From: Planctomycetota bacterium
GTDB lineage: Bacteria; Planctomycetota; Planctomycetia; Pirellulales; UBA1268
Length of the DNA stretch: 39,616 nt
Reading direction: 5' to 3'
NCBI GenBank assembly: GCA_016872555.1
Contig: VGZO01000040.1
Span: 1-39,616 of the forward strand
A program made the position numbers and the translations under genes. This document shows, in pieces, positions 7,856 through 15,883 of the stretch. The notes below the pieces were generated by a model. The model was not told where the DNA came from and did not search any database. It was given only the letters and a program-made list of their open reading frames with translations. Positions within the stretch are counted from its first letter, which is position 1. Every line of letters starts with the position of its first letter.

Positions 7856-8003
7856 CACCCCTCTCCCGATCGCCGCGTGCCCCGGACGCCGTCATCCACC
7901 CGCGGCCATTGCCGGCCGGCGACCGCTGCCCGATGATCGGACGCAGCGGAAGCCGAGCCCAGATGGTACCCGCCCCGCCCCCACCCCGCCGGTGCGCCTC
8001 ACG

Positions 8004-8960
8004 ATGTCGCTCAACGCCGCTGCCCGGGCGATCGCCGCCGAGATCGAAGCGGGCGCGGCCGCACTTGGCGTCGCCGTACATCGCGTCGGCGGGGCGACCG
8101 TGCTCGACTGCGGTGTCGTCGCCCCCGGCAGCGACGCCGCCGGCCTGCTCGTGGCCCGCACGGCGCTCGGCGACCGCGGCCACGTCCGGCTCGACCCGGC
8201 GGGTACGGAGCCGCTCTGGCCCGGCTGCCCCTGGCCCGCGGTGGCTGTCTCCAGCGATGACCCGGTGACCGCCTGCCTGGCCGCACAGTACGCCGGGTGG
8301 AAGGTGTCGGTGGGAAAGTTCTTCGCGATGGCCAGCGGCCCGTTCCGTGCGCTGGTCGGGCGCGAGGCGCTGTACGACGACATCGGCCGGCGCGAACGCG
8401 ACGACGTCGCCGTGGCACTTCTCGAGGCGGGCAAGCTCCCCGCTGAAGACGTCTGCGCACGGCTCGCGGCCGACGCCGGTGTCTCTCCCGAGCGGCTCGC
8501 GATTCTCGTCGCCCGAACGGCGAGCCCGGCGGGGACGCTCCAGGTGATCGCCCGCTCGCTCGAGACGGCGCTCCACCGTCTCCATGTCGCGGGCTTCGAT
8601 CTCGAGCGGATCGTCCGCGGCAGCGGCCGTGCGCCCCTGGCCCCGGTGGCGGGCGACGACCTGGCCGCGATCGGCCTGACCAACGACGCGATTCTCTACG
8701 GCGGGCGCGTGGTCCTCGAGGTCGATGCCGACGACGACGCGCTCGCCGCGGTCGGACCGCAGGTCGTGAGCGCAGGCTCCCCCGCCTACGGAAGCCCGTT
8801 CCGCGAGGTCTTCACCCGCGCGGGGGGCGACTTCTACGCGATCGACCCGGCGCTGTTCGCGCCGGCCGAGGTGACGTTCGTCAACCGCGCCACGGGCCGG
8901 CGGCAGTCGTTCGGCCACCCCGCCCCCGAGATCGTCGCCCGGTCGTTCGCCGGCGCGTGA
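8004..8960 (+). CDS. mch: Methenyltetrahydromethanopterin cyclohydrolase
   Basis: This 318-residue protein matches Mch across its length. It has an N-terminal VLDCGVVAPGSDAAGLL, then VSSDDPVTACLAAQYAGWKVSVGKFFAMASGP, RALVGREALYDDIG, GTLQVIARSLETALHRLHVAGFDLERI, IGLTNDAILYGG and SPAYGSPFREVF. Mch reversibly hydrolyses methenyl-H4MPT to 5-formyl-H4MPT in the cytosol, between the Mtd step and the Fhc complex in formaldehyde oxidation. A GTG at 7992 is possible; the ATG at 8004 was chosen because family proteins begin with a short lead before the SLNAAA helix. Neither start has a clear Shine-Dalgarno. The ATP-grasp gene follows directly. Confidence 0.93.
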   Translation: MSLNAAARAIAAEIEAGAAALGVAVHRVGGATVLDCGVVAPGSDAAGLLVARTALGDRGHVRLDPAGTEPLWPGCPWPAVAVSSDDPVTACLAAQYAGWKVSVGKFFAMASGPFRALVGREALYDDIGRRERDDVAVALLEAGKLPAEDVCARLAADAGVSPERLAILVARTASPAGTLQVIARSLETALHRLHVAGFDLERIVRGSGRAPLAPVAGDDLAAIGLTNDAILYGGRVVLEVDADDDALAAVGPQVVSAGSPAYGSPFREVFTRAGGDFYAIDPALFAPAEVTFVNRATGRRQSFGHPAPEIVARSFAGA

Positions 8961-8977
8961 CGAGAGCAGCCCCTGCC

Positions 8978-9847
8978 ATGCGACTGGCGATCCTCGGCGA
9001 CCCGCGCGGCTGGCATGTCGGCGACCTGCTCCGTGCCGTCGCGGCGCGCGGCCGGGCGGCGACGGTCGTCGAGTGGCCCGCGGTGACCGCGACACTCGGG
9101 CGCGGCGATACGGCCGAGGTCTTCGGCCCGGCGGCGCTGGCCGATGCCGGGGCGATCCTCGTCCGGACGATGCCCACCGGCAGCCTCGAGGAGGTGATCG
9201 TCCGGATGGACATCCTCGGCCGCCTCGCCGCGACCGGCCGGCGCGTGATCAACGAGCCACGCGGCCTCGAGGTGGCGATCGACAAATACCTGTCGCTGGC
9301 GCGGATCGCGGCCGCCGGCCTGCCGGTGCCGCGGACGGTCGTCGTGCAGCGTCCCGACGACCTGGTCGGTGCCTGGGAGTCGCTCGGCGGCGACGCCGTC
9401 TCCAAGCCGCTGTTCGGCTCGCGTGGCCGAGGGATCGAGCGGGTCGATTCGCGCGATGCCCTCGCCGGGATGGCCGCCGGCCTGGCCGAGGGACGCGTGT
9501 GCTACCTGCAGGAATTCGTGCACCACGACGGCTGGGACGTGCGGATCCTGCTGGTGGGGGACCGGGCTTTTTCCATGCGGCGGGTGGCGACGGGGGACTG
9601 GCGGCTCAATCTCGCCCGCGGCGCCCGTGCCGAGACGTTCACGCCACCGGCAGCGTGGCTCTCCCTGGCGCGCCGGGCCGCGGCCGCCGTGGGAACGGCC
9701 GTGGCGGGGGTCGACCTTCTCCCCGATCGGGACGGGGGGCTGGTGGTCTTGGAGGTGAACGGCGTCCCTGGCTGGCGGGGGCTCCAGTCGGTCTGCGACA
9801 CCGACATCGCCGCCGCGGTCGTCGATCTCGCCTTGGCCGCCGGGTAG
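8978..9847 (+). CDS. RimK-like ATP-grasp ligase (H4MPT cluster ORF17-type)
   Basis: This 289-residue protein has an ATP-grasp layout like RimK. An N-terminal domain leads to RVINEPRGLEVAIDKYLSL, then LPVPRTVVV. The ATP-binding loop is SKPLFGSRGRGIERV, followed by YLQEFVHHDGWDVRILLVGD. The metal-binding end is VAGVDLLPDRDG..VLEVNGVPGW. ATP-grasp ligases join a carboxylate to an amine through an acyl phosphate. Next to mch, this resembles the RimK-like ORF17 of bacterial H4MPT clusters, thought to add a side-chain unit; its exact substrate is not known from sequence. A GTG at 8957 overlaps the mch stop (GTGA) and is the alternative start; the ATG at 8978 begins the conserved MRLAILGDP strand. 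Confidence 0.85.
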   Translation: MRLAILGDPRGWHVGDLLRAVAARGRAATVVEWPAVTATLGRGDTAEVFGPAALADAGAILVRTMPTGSLEEVIVRMDILGRLAATGRRVINEPRGLEVAIDKYLSLARIAAAGLPVPRTVVVQRPDDLVGAWESLGGDAVSKPLFGSRGRGIERVDSRDALAGMAAGLAEGRVCYLQEFVHHDGWDVRILLVGDRAFSMRRVATGDWRLNLARGARAETFTPPAAWLSLARRAAAAVGTAVAGVDLLPDRDGGLVVLEVNGVPGWRGLQSVCDTDIAAAVVDLALAAG

Positions 9848-9858
9848 CCCCCGCTTAT

Positions 9859-9881
9859 TCGGTTTCTTCCGAGAAAACCGA
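9859..9881 (+). terminator. Possible terminator stem-loop after the ATP-grasp gene
   Basis: A 7-bp stem TCGGTTT (9859-9865) / AAACCGA (9875-9881) begins 11 bp after the ATP-grasp stop codon. There is no T tract, so it may be a weak terminator or an mRNA 3' stabiliser. Confidence 0.35.
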
Positions 9882-9914
9882 CAAGGACAGTTGGCACGCT
9901 GAGACTCGGGGGAG

Positions 9915-9968
9915 CTGCCTCTTCTTTGGGCAGGCAACCCGTTGCCTTCCAACCAGGCACCTCTGCCT
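9915..9968. repeat. TGCCT/AGGCA inverted-repeat cluster
   Basis: Within 54 bp there are three consecutive hairpin-forming pairs: CTGCC (9915-9919)/GGCAG (9929-9933), AGGCAA (9932-9937)/TTGCCT (9942-9947) and AGGCA (9955-9959)/TGCCT (9964-9968). The same pentamer therefore appears six times in alternating orientation. It could be a multi-site operator or a structured RNA leader. It lies about 160-210 bp before the RHH-domain gene, and RHH proteins often bind short repeated operators, which makes autoregulation a testable inference. Confidence 0.45.
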
Positions 9969-10127
9969 GATCGCGAGCCAGTGTCGTCTCAATGGTCACA
10001 AACCCATGAATTGGAATGACTTCGTGCCATCACTTGACCGCTGCGCAAGCATCGGTGCGGTCGCTGGAGCGGTTCCATTCGTCTCCGACGGCGAGGTCTT
10101 CCCAGGTTCACAGTTCCCGAGGATTCC

Positions 10128-10568
10128 ATGGCACATCGGAACCATGCAGGCACGACAGCCCCCCCGGTTCGCGATCAGGCCGACACCGTTCTCCAGGTGG
10201 CCGAGCGACTCCACGCCATGGACCCCGACTGGGTCGTCTTCTTCCGGGAGGTCCTCGGGGTCGACGGGGTGATCCGCCGCAGCTTCCGCGATCCCGACTC
10301 GCTGGCGGAGTTCGAGTGCTCGCCGCAGCACGCCCGGATCCGCGACCTGCTCGACGACCTGCGGAGCCGGCAGAGGGACCGGCCCCCGGAACGGGAAGCC
10401 CAGCGGGTGGTCACGGTGCGGATGCCCCGCTCGCTCCACGAACAACTCAAGGCGGAGGCCGACGACCACCGGGTGAGCATCAACACCCTGTGCATCTCGA
10501 AGCTGTTGCGGATCCTCGACGACCGGGCCCGGCGCGAGCCGGGCAGCGGCGACGACAACGCGGATTGA
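10128..10568 (+). CDS. Ribbon-helix-helix (HicB/Arc-like) domain protein
   Basis: This 146-residue protein has a predicted alpha-helical N-terminal part (about residues 15-85, including WVVFFREVLGVDGVIRRSF) that I do not recognise. It ends with an RHH-type DNA-binding segment (about 93-125): VTVRMPRSLHEQLKAEA, then DDHRVSINTLCISKLLRIL. This matches the beta-strand, helix, helix pattern of HicB C-terminal or Arc-like domains. No toxin gene is adjacent, so it is more likely a stand-alone regulator than an antitoxin. The stop lies 2 bp before the 3' end of the oppositely transcribed rnpB. The TGCCT/AGGCA cluster upstream is a candidate operator. Confidence 0.72.
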   Translation: MAHRNHAGTTAPPVRDQADTVLQVAERLHAMDPDWVVFFREVLGVDGVIRRSFRDPDSLAEFECSPQHARIRDLLDDLRSRQRDRPPEREAQRVVTVRMPRSLHEQLKAEADDHRVSINTLCISKLLRILDDRARREPGSGDDNAD

Positions 10569-10570
10569 AC

Positions 10571-11012
10571 GGGCGGGACGGGACGGAGCGGACCTGTAAG
10601 CCGGGTTCTGTCCCGGCGGGGCGAACCCGCCGGTGACGGTCATGTCTCTCGGTCGCCGGTTGCCCGGCGACTCCAGCAGCCGACCCGGGGGTGGTCACGC
10701 CACGGGCCGTGGCGTGCCGGCCTTGCGGCCGATCTTCCCCCTGCTTGGCCTTGCTCCCGGTGGGGTTTGCCGAGCCGAACCGGTCACCCGGTCCGCTGGT
10801 GAGCTCTTACCTCACCGTTTCACCCTTACCGGCGGAAACCCGCCGGCGGTTTGCTTTCTGTGGCACTGTCCCTGGCCTCGCGACCGGTGGGCGTTACCCA
10901 CCACCGCGCCCTTGGAGCCCGGACTTTCCTCCGTCCGGGCGGTGTCCTCCGGCCGAAGCCGTCGGGCACCGCCGTGCGGCGACCGTCCGATCCACTCCGT
11001 CCCGTGCCGCCC
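10571..11012 (-). ncRNA. rnpB: RNase P RNA (bacterial type A)
   Basis: The minus strand shows the conserved RNase P RNA blocks: GGAGGAAAGTCCGGGCTCC near the 5' end, a CACAGAAAGCAAACCGCCGG region, ACCCCACCGGGAGCAAGG in the middle, and an AACCCGGCTTACAGG 3' block. The ends form an unusually long P1 helix: 15 continuous pairs between 10989-11003 and 10580-10594, extended to about 11012/10571 with one bulge. A weak -10-like TATCGT (minus strand, 11029-11024) could be its promoter. The RNA is the catalytic subunit that removes tRNA 5' leaders; its protein partner rnpA is also in this window. End positions are estimates from P1 pairing. Confidence 0.93.
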
Positions 11013-11222
11013 ATTCGTCAGCTACGATAGCATGCGCGTTCGCCGGGGAAGCGATCGCGATCCCATCGCTTGCCTTCGGCGAGGGCGACGGCAACACTAC
11101 CCTGCCGCAGGGGGAGTGCCTGGGATCCGGGTGATGGCGCGGGCCGTTCCCGGCGGGAGATGACGTGCCGCCGGGTGGCGGTGGGGCTCGGAAGTGGCGT
11201 TAGGCCACGGGAGAGCGGCCAG

Positions 11223-11633
11223 ATGTACGGCGAATTGCATCCGCGCGGTGGCGGTGACACGATCCCGTTGATGAAGAAGTTTCTCGTCGTCGGGCGTCGC
11301 GAGAGTTGCGACATCGTGCTCCGCTGGCCCAATGTCTCGGGGTCGCACTGCGAATTGTCGCTCGTCGACGGCTTCTGGTATGTCAAGGACCTTGCCAGCA
11401 GCAACGGCACCAAGGTCAATGGCACGCGGGTCGCCGAACGCCGGCTCGACCCCGGCGACACGCTGTCGATCGCCCGCCATGAATTCGAGATCGTTTATGA
11501 GCCGGTCCGGCTCGGCGCGACCGGTGCACCGGTCGACGACAACGCCGGCCGCGATCCCCTGAGCCGCAGCCTCCTCGAGGCCGCAGGTCTCGAACGGCGG
11601 CGTTCGCGGGACGATTCCCGTCCCCCGCGATGA
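11223..11633 (+). CDS. Small FHA-domain protein
   Basis: This 136-residue protein consists almost entirely of one forkhead-associated domain (about residues 18-95). It has the diagnostic motifs VVGRRESCDIVL, SGSHCELSLVDG and LASSNGTKVNGTRV, which supply the phosphothreonine-binding Arg, Ser, His and Asn residues. FHA domains bind phosphothreonine peptides in Ser/Thr kinase signalling. The start at 11223 (MYGELHPRGGGD) follows the form I know for planctomycete homologues; upstream in-frame sequence has no homology. The C-terminal 40 residues are charged and probably disordered. The stop overlaps the rsgA start by ATGA, so the three genes FHA-rsgA-hflX look translationally coupled. Confidence 0.88.
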   Translation: MYGELHPRGGGDTIPLMKKFLVVGRRESCDIVLRWPNVSGSHCELSLVDGFWYVKDLASSNGTKVNGTRVAERRLDPGDTLSIARHEFEIVYEPVRLGATGAPVDDNAGRDPLSRSLLEAAGLERRRSRDDSRPPR

Positions 11634-12796
11634 GCGGCCGGAGGCGCGATCGTGACCAGCCCGCCGGTCCTGGACCCGGCGACCTGCCCGGCAAGGGACG
11701 AACCCGGAAGTTCCGCGTCGAGCTGCGGAAGAACCGCGGGGTCCGGCGCCGCAACGGCGACCTGACGCGTGCGGTCGGCGGCGATCCCGACGCGGTGGCC
11801 GACGCCGCCGCCGGCGAACGGCTGTCGGGCAAGGGAGACCTGACGCGGAAGCGCACCGTCGTCGAACGCATCGACGACGGCGTTGCCACCTGGCGTGGGC
11901 GGGTGCTCCGCGTCCACGGGCTCGAGAGCCTCGTCCAAGCCGTCGACGGCGCGATCGTGCGCTGCACCACCAGCCGCGTCCTCCGCACGCTGTCGAGCAG
12001 CGCCCGCCATCCGATCGTCGCCGGTGACGACGTCGTCGTCCGCCCCGGCGGTGCCGGCGGCGCCGACCTGATCCAGGCGGTGGAGCCGCGCCGCACCGTC
12101 CTCTGCCGCTCGAGCCGCGGGCAGCAGCATGTCATCGTGGCCAACGTCGACCGCGTGGTGATCGTCGGCAGTGCTGCCGAGCCCGACCTCAAGCCGGGCC
12201 TCGTCGACCGCCTCCTGCTGGCCGCCGAGGGGGCGGGAATCCACCCGGTGGTCTGCATCAACAAGACCGACCTCGTCGACCGCGCCCGGCTCGTTCCCCT
12301 CGCCGGCGTGTACGCGCGGATGGGCTACCCGGTCCTTCTCTGCTCGACGTGCGACGGCACCGGCATCGCCCGGCTGCGACGTATCGTCGCCACGGGGATC
12401 ACCGCCGTCGTCGGCCAGAGCGGCGTCGGCAAGTCGTCGCTGCTCAACGCCATCGAGCCGGGCCTCGGCCTCGCGGTCGCCGCGGTCAGCACCGACAACG
12501 ACAAGGGGCGCCACACCACGACCACGTCGCGCCTCATCCCCCTCGCCCACGGTGGCGCGCTGGTCGACACGCCCGGCGTCCGCCAATTCCAACCGTGGCG
12601 GATCGTGCCGGCGGAGGTGCCGGCCGCATTCCGCGACCTACGGCCGTTCGCCAACCGGTGCCGGTTTCCCGATTGCACACACAGCCACGAGGCGGGGTGC
12701 GCGGTCAAGGACGGCGTCGCCGACGGCCTCCTCGACACGCGCCGTTGGGAGAGCTGCTGCCATCTCGCCGGGTCGACAGCCGAGGAGGAAGCATGA
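11630..12796 (+). CDS. rsgA: Ribosome small-subunit-dependent GTPase RsgA
   Basis: This 388-residue protein is a circularly permuted GTPase with motif order G4-G1-G3. NKTD is at 211-214, GQSGVGKS at 262-269 and DTPG at 313-316. The OB-like N domain is at about 85-150. A C-terminal zinc finger (about 344-357, CRFPDC..H.H..GC) completes the RsgA architecture. RsgA assists late maturation of the 30S subunit. It carries about 80 extra N-terminal residues, basic and low complexity, including a KFRVELRKNR segment seen in some RsgA proteins. It overlaps the FHA gene upstream and hflX downstream by 4 bp each. Confidence 0.95.
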   Translation: MSGRRRDRDQPAGPGPGDLPGKGRTRKFRVELRKNRGVRRRNGDLTRAVGGDPDAVADAAAGERLSGKGDLTRKRTVVERIDDGVATWRGRVLRVHGLESLVQAVDGAIVRCTTSRVLRTLSSSARHPIVAGDDVVVRPGGAGGADLIQAVEPRRTVLCRSSRGQQHVIVANVDRVVIVGSAAEPDLKPGLVDRLLLAAEGAGIHPVVCINKTDLVDRARLVPLAGVYARMGYPVLLCSTCDGTGIARLRRIVATGITAVVGQSGVGKSSLLNAIEPGLGLAVAAVSTDNDKGRHTTTTSRLIPLAHGGALVDTPGVRQFQPWRIVPAEVPAAFRDLRPFANRCRFPDCTHSHEAGCAVKDGVADGLLDTRRWESCCHLAGSTAEEEA

Positions 12797-14118
12797 GCGG
12801 CCCCGGACCGCGCAAGGGCGTGCAGGCGGAGCGGGCGGTCGTCGTCGGCGTGCTCCTCGACGAGCCGGCGGATCCCGAGCACCCGCTCGACGAGATCGGC
12901 GGCCTCGCCGAGACGGCCGGCGCGACGGTCGTCGCCGGCTTGACGCAACGCCGTGCCAGCCCCGACCAGACGACCTACCTCGGCAAGGGCAAGGTCACGG
13001 AGCTGGCGACGCTCGTCGCCGCCAACGACGCCGACGTGGTGATCTTCGACAACGACCTGTCCCCTGCCCAGACACGGAACCTCGAGAAAGCGCTGTCGAC
13101 GAAGGTCCTCGACCGTTCCGAGGTGATCCTCGACATCTTCGCCGCCCGCGCCCGGACCTACGAGGCACGGCTGGCAGTCGAACTGGCGCAGCTCGAATAC
13201 TCGCTCCCGCGCCTGAAGCGGATGTGGACCCATCTCTCGCGCCTCAAGATGGGGATCGGGATGCGCGGGCCCGGCGAGAAGCAACTCGAGGTCGACCGGC
13301 GTCTCGTCGAGAAGCGGATCCACGAATTGCGCGAGGAGCTGGCCGGGATCCATGGCCGCCGCGAGCGCCAGGTGGCCGCACGGCAGGATCATCTCACCGT
13401 GTCGCTCGTCGGCTACACCAACGCCGGCAAGAGCACGCTGCTCAACCGCCTCACCGGGTCCGACGAGCTCGCCGAGGACAAGCTGTTCGCGACGCTCGAC
13501 ACCCGCACGCGGCGCTGGCGGCTGCCGGGCTGGGGGCCGGTCCTGCTCAGCGACACGGTCGGCTTCATCCGCGACCTTCCCCACCGGCTGATCGCCAGCT
13601 TCAAAGCGACGCTCGAAGAGACGCGCCAGGCCGACCTGCTCCTCCACGTCGCCGATGCCTCGAGCCCGCTTGTCGACCGGCAGATCGCCGCAGTCCGCGC
13701 CGTGCTCGACGAGCTCGGAGTCGCCGACAAGGACACGCTCCTGGTCCTCAACAAGATCGACGCCATCGCCGAGCGGCCGGTGCTCGACGCGCTGCTCGAC
13801 CGGTATCCGCAGGCGGTCGCGGTCTCGGCGCGGTCGGGCACGGGGATCGCGAGGCTGGCCCGCGCGACCAGCGACAGTCTGGGGCGCAACTTCAGCGACA
13901 TCGACGTCGATACCGATCCGGGCAACGGCCGGTTGCTCGCCTGGATCGCCGCCCACGGCGAGGTGCTCTCGCGCCACTTCGCCGCCGAGCGCGTCACGAT
14001 CCACTGCCGGCTCCCCGCGGCGCTGCTGGGGAGGATCGACAGGGCCGAGGCGGTGGTCCGGCCCCATCGCGCTCCCCACGAGACCGGCGCCCCATCCGAC
14101 CGGCCAGCCGCCGAGTGA
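12793..14118 (+). CDS. hflX: GTPase HflX
   Basis: This 441-residue protein has the HflX N-terminal domain (DQTTYLGKGKVTEL; VVIFDNDLSPAQTRNLE; DRSEVILDIFAARA). The helical linker has LPRLKRMWTHLSR and the glycine-rich GIGMRGPGEKQLEVDRR. The G domain has GYTNAGKS at 207-214, DTVGFIRDLPHRLIASFKATLEE, then LNKID. HflX binds ribosomes, splits stalled 70S particles in some bacteria, and hydrolyses GTP. The ATG at 12793 overlaps the rsgA stop (ATGA), preceded by a GAGGAAG ribosome binding site. The gene ends 16 bp before the convergent mtd gene. Confidence 0.95.
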   Translation: MSGPGPRKGVQAERAVVVGVLLDEPADPEHPLDEIGGLAETAGATVVAGLTQRRASPDQTTYLGKGKVTELATLVAANDADVVIFDNDLSPAQTRNLEKALSTKVLDRSEVILDIFAARARTYEARLAVELAQLEYSLPRLKRMWTHLSRLKMGIGMRGPGEKQLEVDRRLVEKRIHELREELAGIHGRRERQVAARQDHLTVSLVGYTNAGKSTLLNRLTGSDELAEDKLFATLDTRTRRWRLPGWGPVLLSDTVGFIRDLPHRLIASFKATLEETRQADLLLHVADASSPLVDRQIAAVRAVLDELGVADKDTLLVLNKIDAIAERPVLDALLDRYPQAVAVSARSGTGIARLARATSDSLGRNFSDIDVDTDPGNGRLLAWIAAHGEVLSRHFAAERVTIHCRLPAALLGRIDRAEAVVRPHRAPHETGAPSDRPAAE

Positions 14119-14134
14119 GCGGCCGGCGGCCCGG

Positions 14135-15019
14135 TCACACCGTGGCGCCGATCGCCAGCAATTCCTCGGCGTCGAGGAACGGCGCGTCGGGGGCAAACAG
14201 CCGCGCGATCGCCGCCTTGTGGATCTTCATCTTCGTGCCACCGACGCCGAGGGCGCCGTAGCACACCGCCCGGCCGTCGGGGCGCGCCTTGTCGGTCGCG
14301 GCGATCCCCTCGATCCCCGCCGGCGGGACGGCGTTGAGGTCGATGTAGACCGCTGCGGAACAGCGCTCGCGGATCGCCCGCGGGAGGAGCGTGGCCCCGG
14401 TCGCGCCCGCCGCCACCACCAGCCCGGCCCGCGACAGCACGCCCCCGGCATCGCGCTCGAAATCGGCCACGGCGAGCGGTTCCACGGCTGCCCCGGGCCT
14501 GGCTTGGCCGATCCGCGCGGCCGCCGCGGCGGCGCGATCGCGATCCCGGGAGACGAGCGTGACAGCCGCGCCGCGCCCAGCGAGCAGCCGAGCCACGCGC
14601 TGGCCGACCGGTCCTGTGCCCCCGAGAACGACCGCCGCGACGCGCTCCTCGTTGGTGGCTGCATCGGCCGCCAGCGCGAGGTGACGGGCGGCGGCGATCA
14701 CCGCGGCGGCGGCGGTCGTGTTGGCACCCGACGGATCGAGGAGCACGCCGACCCGCACCGGTCCGAAAAACGTCGCGCTGACGCGCCGGCAGACCTCCTC
14801 CGCGGCGGCGACGTCGCTGCCACCGACGAAGATCGCCGTCGCGGCAAGGTCGGCGCCGCCCCGGGTGAACATCGCGCCGTGGACGAGCGGGACGACGTTG
14901 TCCGGTGTCACGCCGCCGTGCCGCAGCAGCACGTCGACGCCGGCATCGACCGCCACGACCGCGTCGAACGTGCTCGGTTGGGGATCGCAGTCGAGCTGGA
15001 TCAAGACCCGTCGGGGCAT
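14135..15019 (-). CDS. mtdB: Methylene-H4MPT dehydrogenase (MtdB/MtdC type)
   Basis: This 294-residue protein follows the MtdB/MtdC pattern. It has an N-terminal domain with STFDAVVAVDAGVD, GGVTPDNVVPLVHGAMFTRG and TAIFVGG, then FFGPVRVGVLLDPSGANTTA. A Rossmann fold carries GGTGPVG at 133-139. The C-terminal VYIDLNAVPPAGIEGI, ATDKA and GALGVGGTKMKIHKAAI are family-typical. The enzyme oxidises methylene-H4MPT to methenyl-H4MPT with NAD(P). Whether it is MtdB, MtdC or MtdA-like is not resolvable here, so the symbol is provisional. It lies downstream of fae on the same strand, with a strong hairpin between them, and ends convergently with hflX. The ATG at 15019 has no clear Shine-Dalgarno. Confidence 0.9.
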   Translation of the reverse strand: MPRRVLIQLDCDPQPSTFDAVVAVDAGVDVLLRHGGVTPDNVVPLVHGAMFTRGGADLAATAIFVGGSDVAAAEEVCRRVSATFFGPVRVGVLLDPSGANTTAAAAVIAAARHLALAADAATNEERVAAVVLGGTGPVGQRVARLLAGRGAAVTLVSRDRDRAAAAAARIGQARPGAAVEPLAVADFERDAGGVLSRAGLVVAAGATGATLLPRAIRERCSAAVYIDLNAVPPAGIEGIAATDKARPDGRAVCYGALGVGGTKMKIHKAAIARLFAPDAPFLDAEELLAIGATV

Positions 15020-15101
15020 GGTGATGGTCGCCGGGGCGGGAGCGGCTCGGCGGATCCGCCACGGGGGCGTCCGGCCGGAGACTGCAAGTCATGACACGCG
15101 C

Positions 15102-15134
15102 CGGGCCGCGCCGGACATGATCCGGCGCGGCCCG
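15102..15134 (-). terminator. Perfect 14-bp hairpin between fae and mtd
   Basis: Positions 15102-15115 and 15121-15134 are perfectly complementary around a 5-nt loop. The hairpin begins about 45 bp after the fae stop. On neither strand is it followed by a T tract. It may terminate fae transcription in part, or protect the fae mRNA 3' end so that fae is expressed above mtd. The latter is inference, suited to a gene whose product is usually abundant. Confidence 0.55.
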
Positions 15135-15178
15135 TGACACGACGAAAGGGAGCCGAGGGACTGCAGGCCCGCCCGGTC

Positions 15179-15676
15179 TCAGAACCCGCGGAACGGATGC
15201 GCCGCGGAATCCTTGCCGGCGATCATCTCGTCTGCCGACGGACTGCCCTTCATGGCGTTCTCGATCGCCTGCTTCGTGGCGGCGTAGTTGTAGTCGTAGA
15301 TCTTCTTGTCGTCGGTGGCACCCGGATGGATGAACACGCCGCAGACGATCACCAGATTCTCGGCGTCCGCCTTGCGGATGACGCCGGCAGCGACGGCATC
15401 GGCGACGGCCTTGGCGACCGCCGCCTGCGCGGGGCCGAACATCTGCACCGCCTGCCGCATCCCCTTGATCGTCACCTTGGTGACCATCACGGTGGCCGGC
15501 TTGACGGCGAGGTTCGGGGTCAGGACCGCGAGCAGGTTGGTGTGCCCTTCGCTCTGCCGCGCCAGGGCGTTGGCGAAGGCCACGCCGACCGGGCCGTCCT
15601 TGCTGCCGATCAGGAGATCGATGTGGGCGATCTCGTTGCCCTCGCCGCTGAGCGCCTCACCGATGAACATCGACAT
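15179..15676 (-). CDS. fae: Formaldehyde-activating enzyme
   Basis: This 165-residue protein matches Fae end to end. It has FIGEALSGEGNEIAHIDLL with the family's catalytic His at position 18, IGSKDGPVGVAFANAL, KPATVMVTKVTIKGMRQ, MFGPAQAAVAKAVADAV and VIVCGVFIHPGA. Fae catalyses condensation of formaldehyde with H4MPT to methylene-H4MPT. The ATG at 15676 follows a strong GAGGAGGT Shine-Dalgarno; an ATG two codons later is possible. The upstream in-frame extension lacks homology. It is divergent from the second ATP-grasp gene. The mtd gene downstream would take its product to methenyl-H4MPT, and mch, 6 kb away, completes the next step. Confidence 0.97.
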   Translation of the reverse strand: MSMFIGEALSGEGNEIAHIDLLIGSKDGPVGVAFANALARQSEGHTNLLAVLTPNLAVKPATVMVTKVTIKGMRQAVQMFGPAQAAVAKAVADAVAAGVIRKADAENLVIVCGVFIHPGATDDKKIYDYNYAATKQAIENAMKGSPSADEMIAGKDSAAHPFRGF

Positions 15677-15883
15677 GCTCGCTACCTCCTCGTGACACGT
15701 GATCCACCCAGCGCGGAGGCTCGACAGCCCCCACACCGTCGCGGCGCCCGGCGATCACCGCCGTCGCGACGCCGCGGAATGACACCCCGCGGACGGGCCG
15801 CAAGAATACCACGGTCACCGGCACCGACAAGCCGCGGCGGCACCCGCACCGAGCCGCTCCACCCCCCTGCGCCGAGCCCGTTC

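Larger units (their letters stand above)
9848..10127. other. Structured, lower-GC intergenic region
   Basis: This 280-bp gap between the mch operon and the RHH gene looks less GC-rich than its surroundings. It starts with a stem-loop at 9859-9881 (TCGGTTT/AAACCGA) that could end the mch operon, though it lacks a T tract. It continues with a cluster of TGCCT/AGGCA inverted repeats (9915-9968). No convincing coding sequence is present. A frame from about 10006 can be read on the plus strand but lacks recognisable homology and overlaps the RHH gene out of frame. Confidence 0.5.

Noticed and set aside
10006-10127. Small plus-strand gene starting at about 10006
   Set aside because: It runs out of frame into the RHH gene, has no recognisable motif and no ribosome binding site.
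10128-10568. Antitoxin of a HicAB-type system
   Set aside because: The RHH domain fits, but there is no small toxin gene on either side; rnpB and a structured gap flank it.
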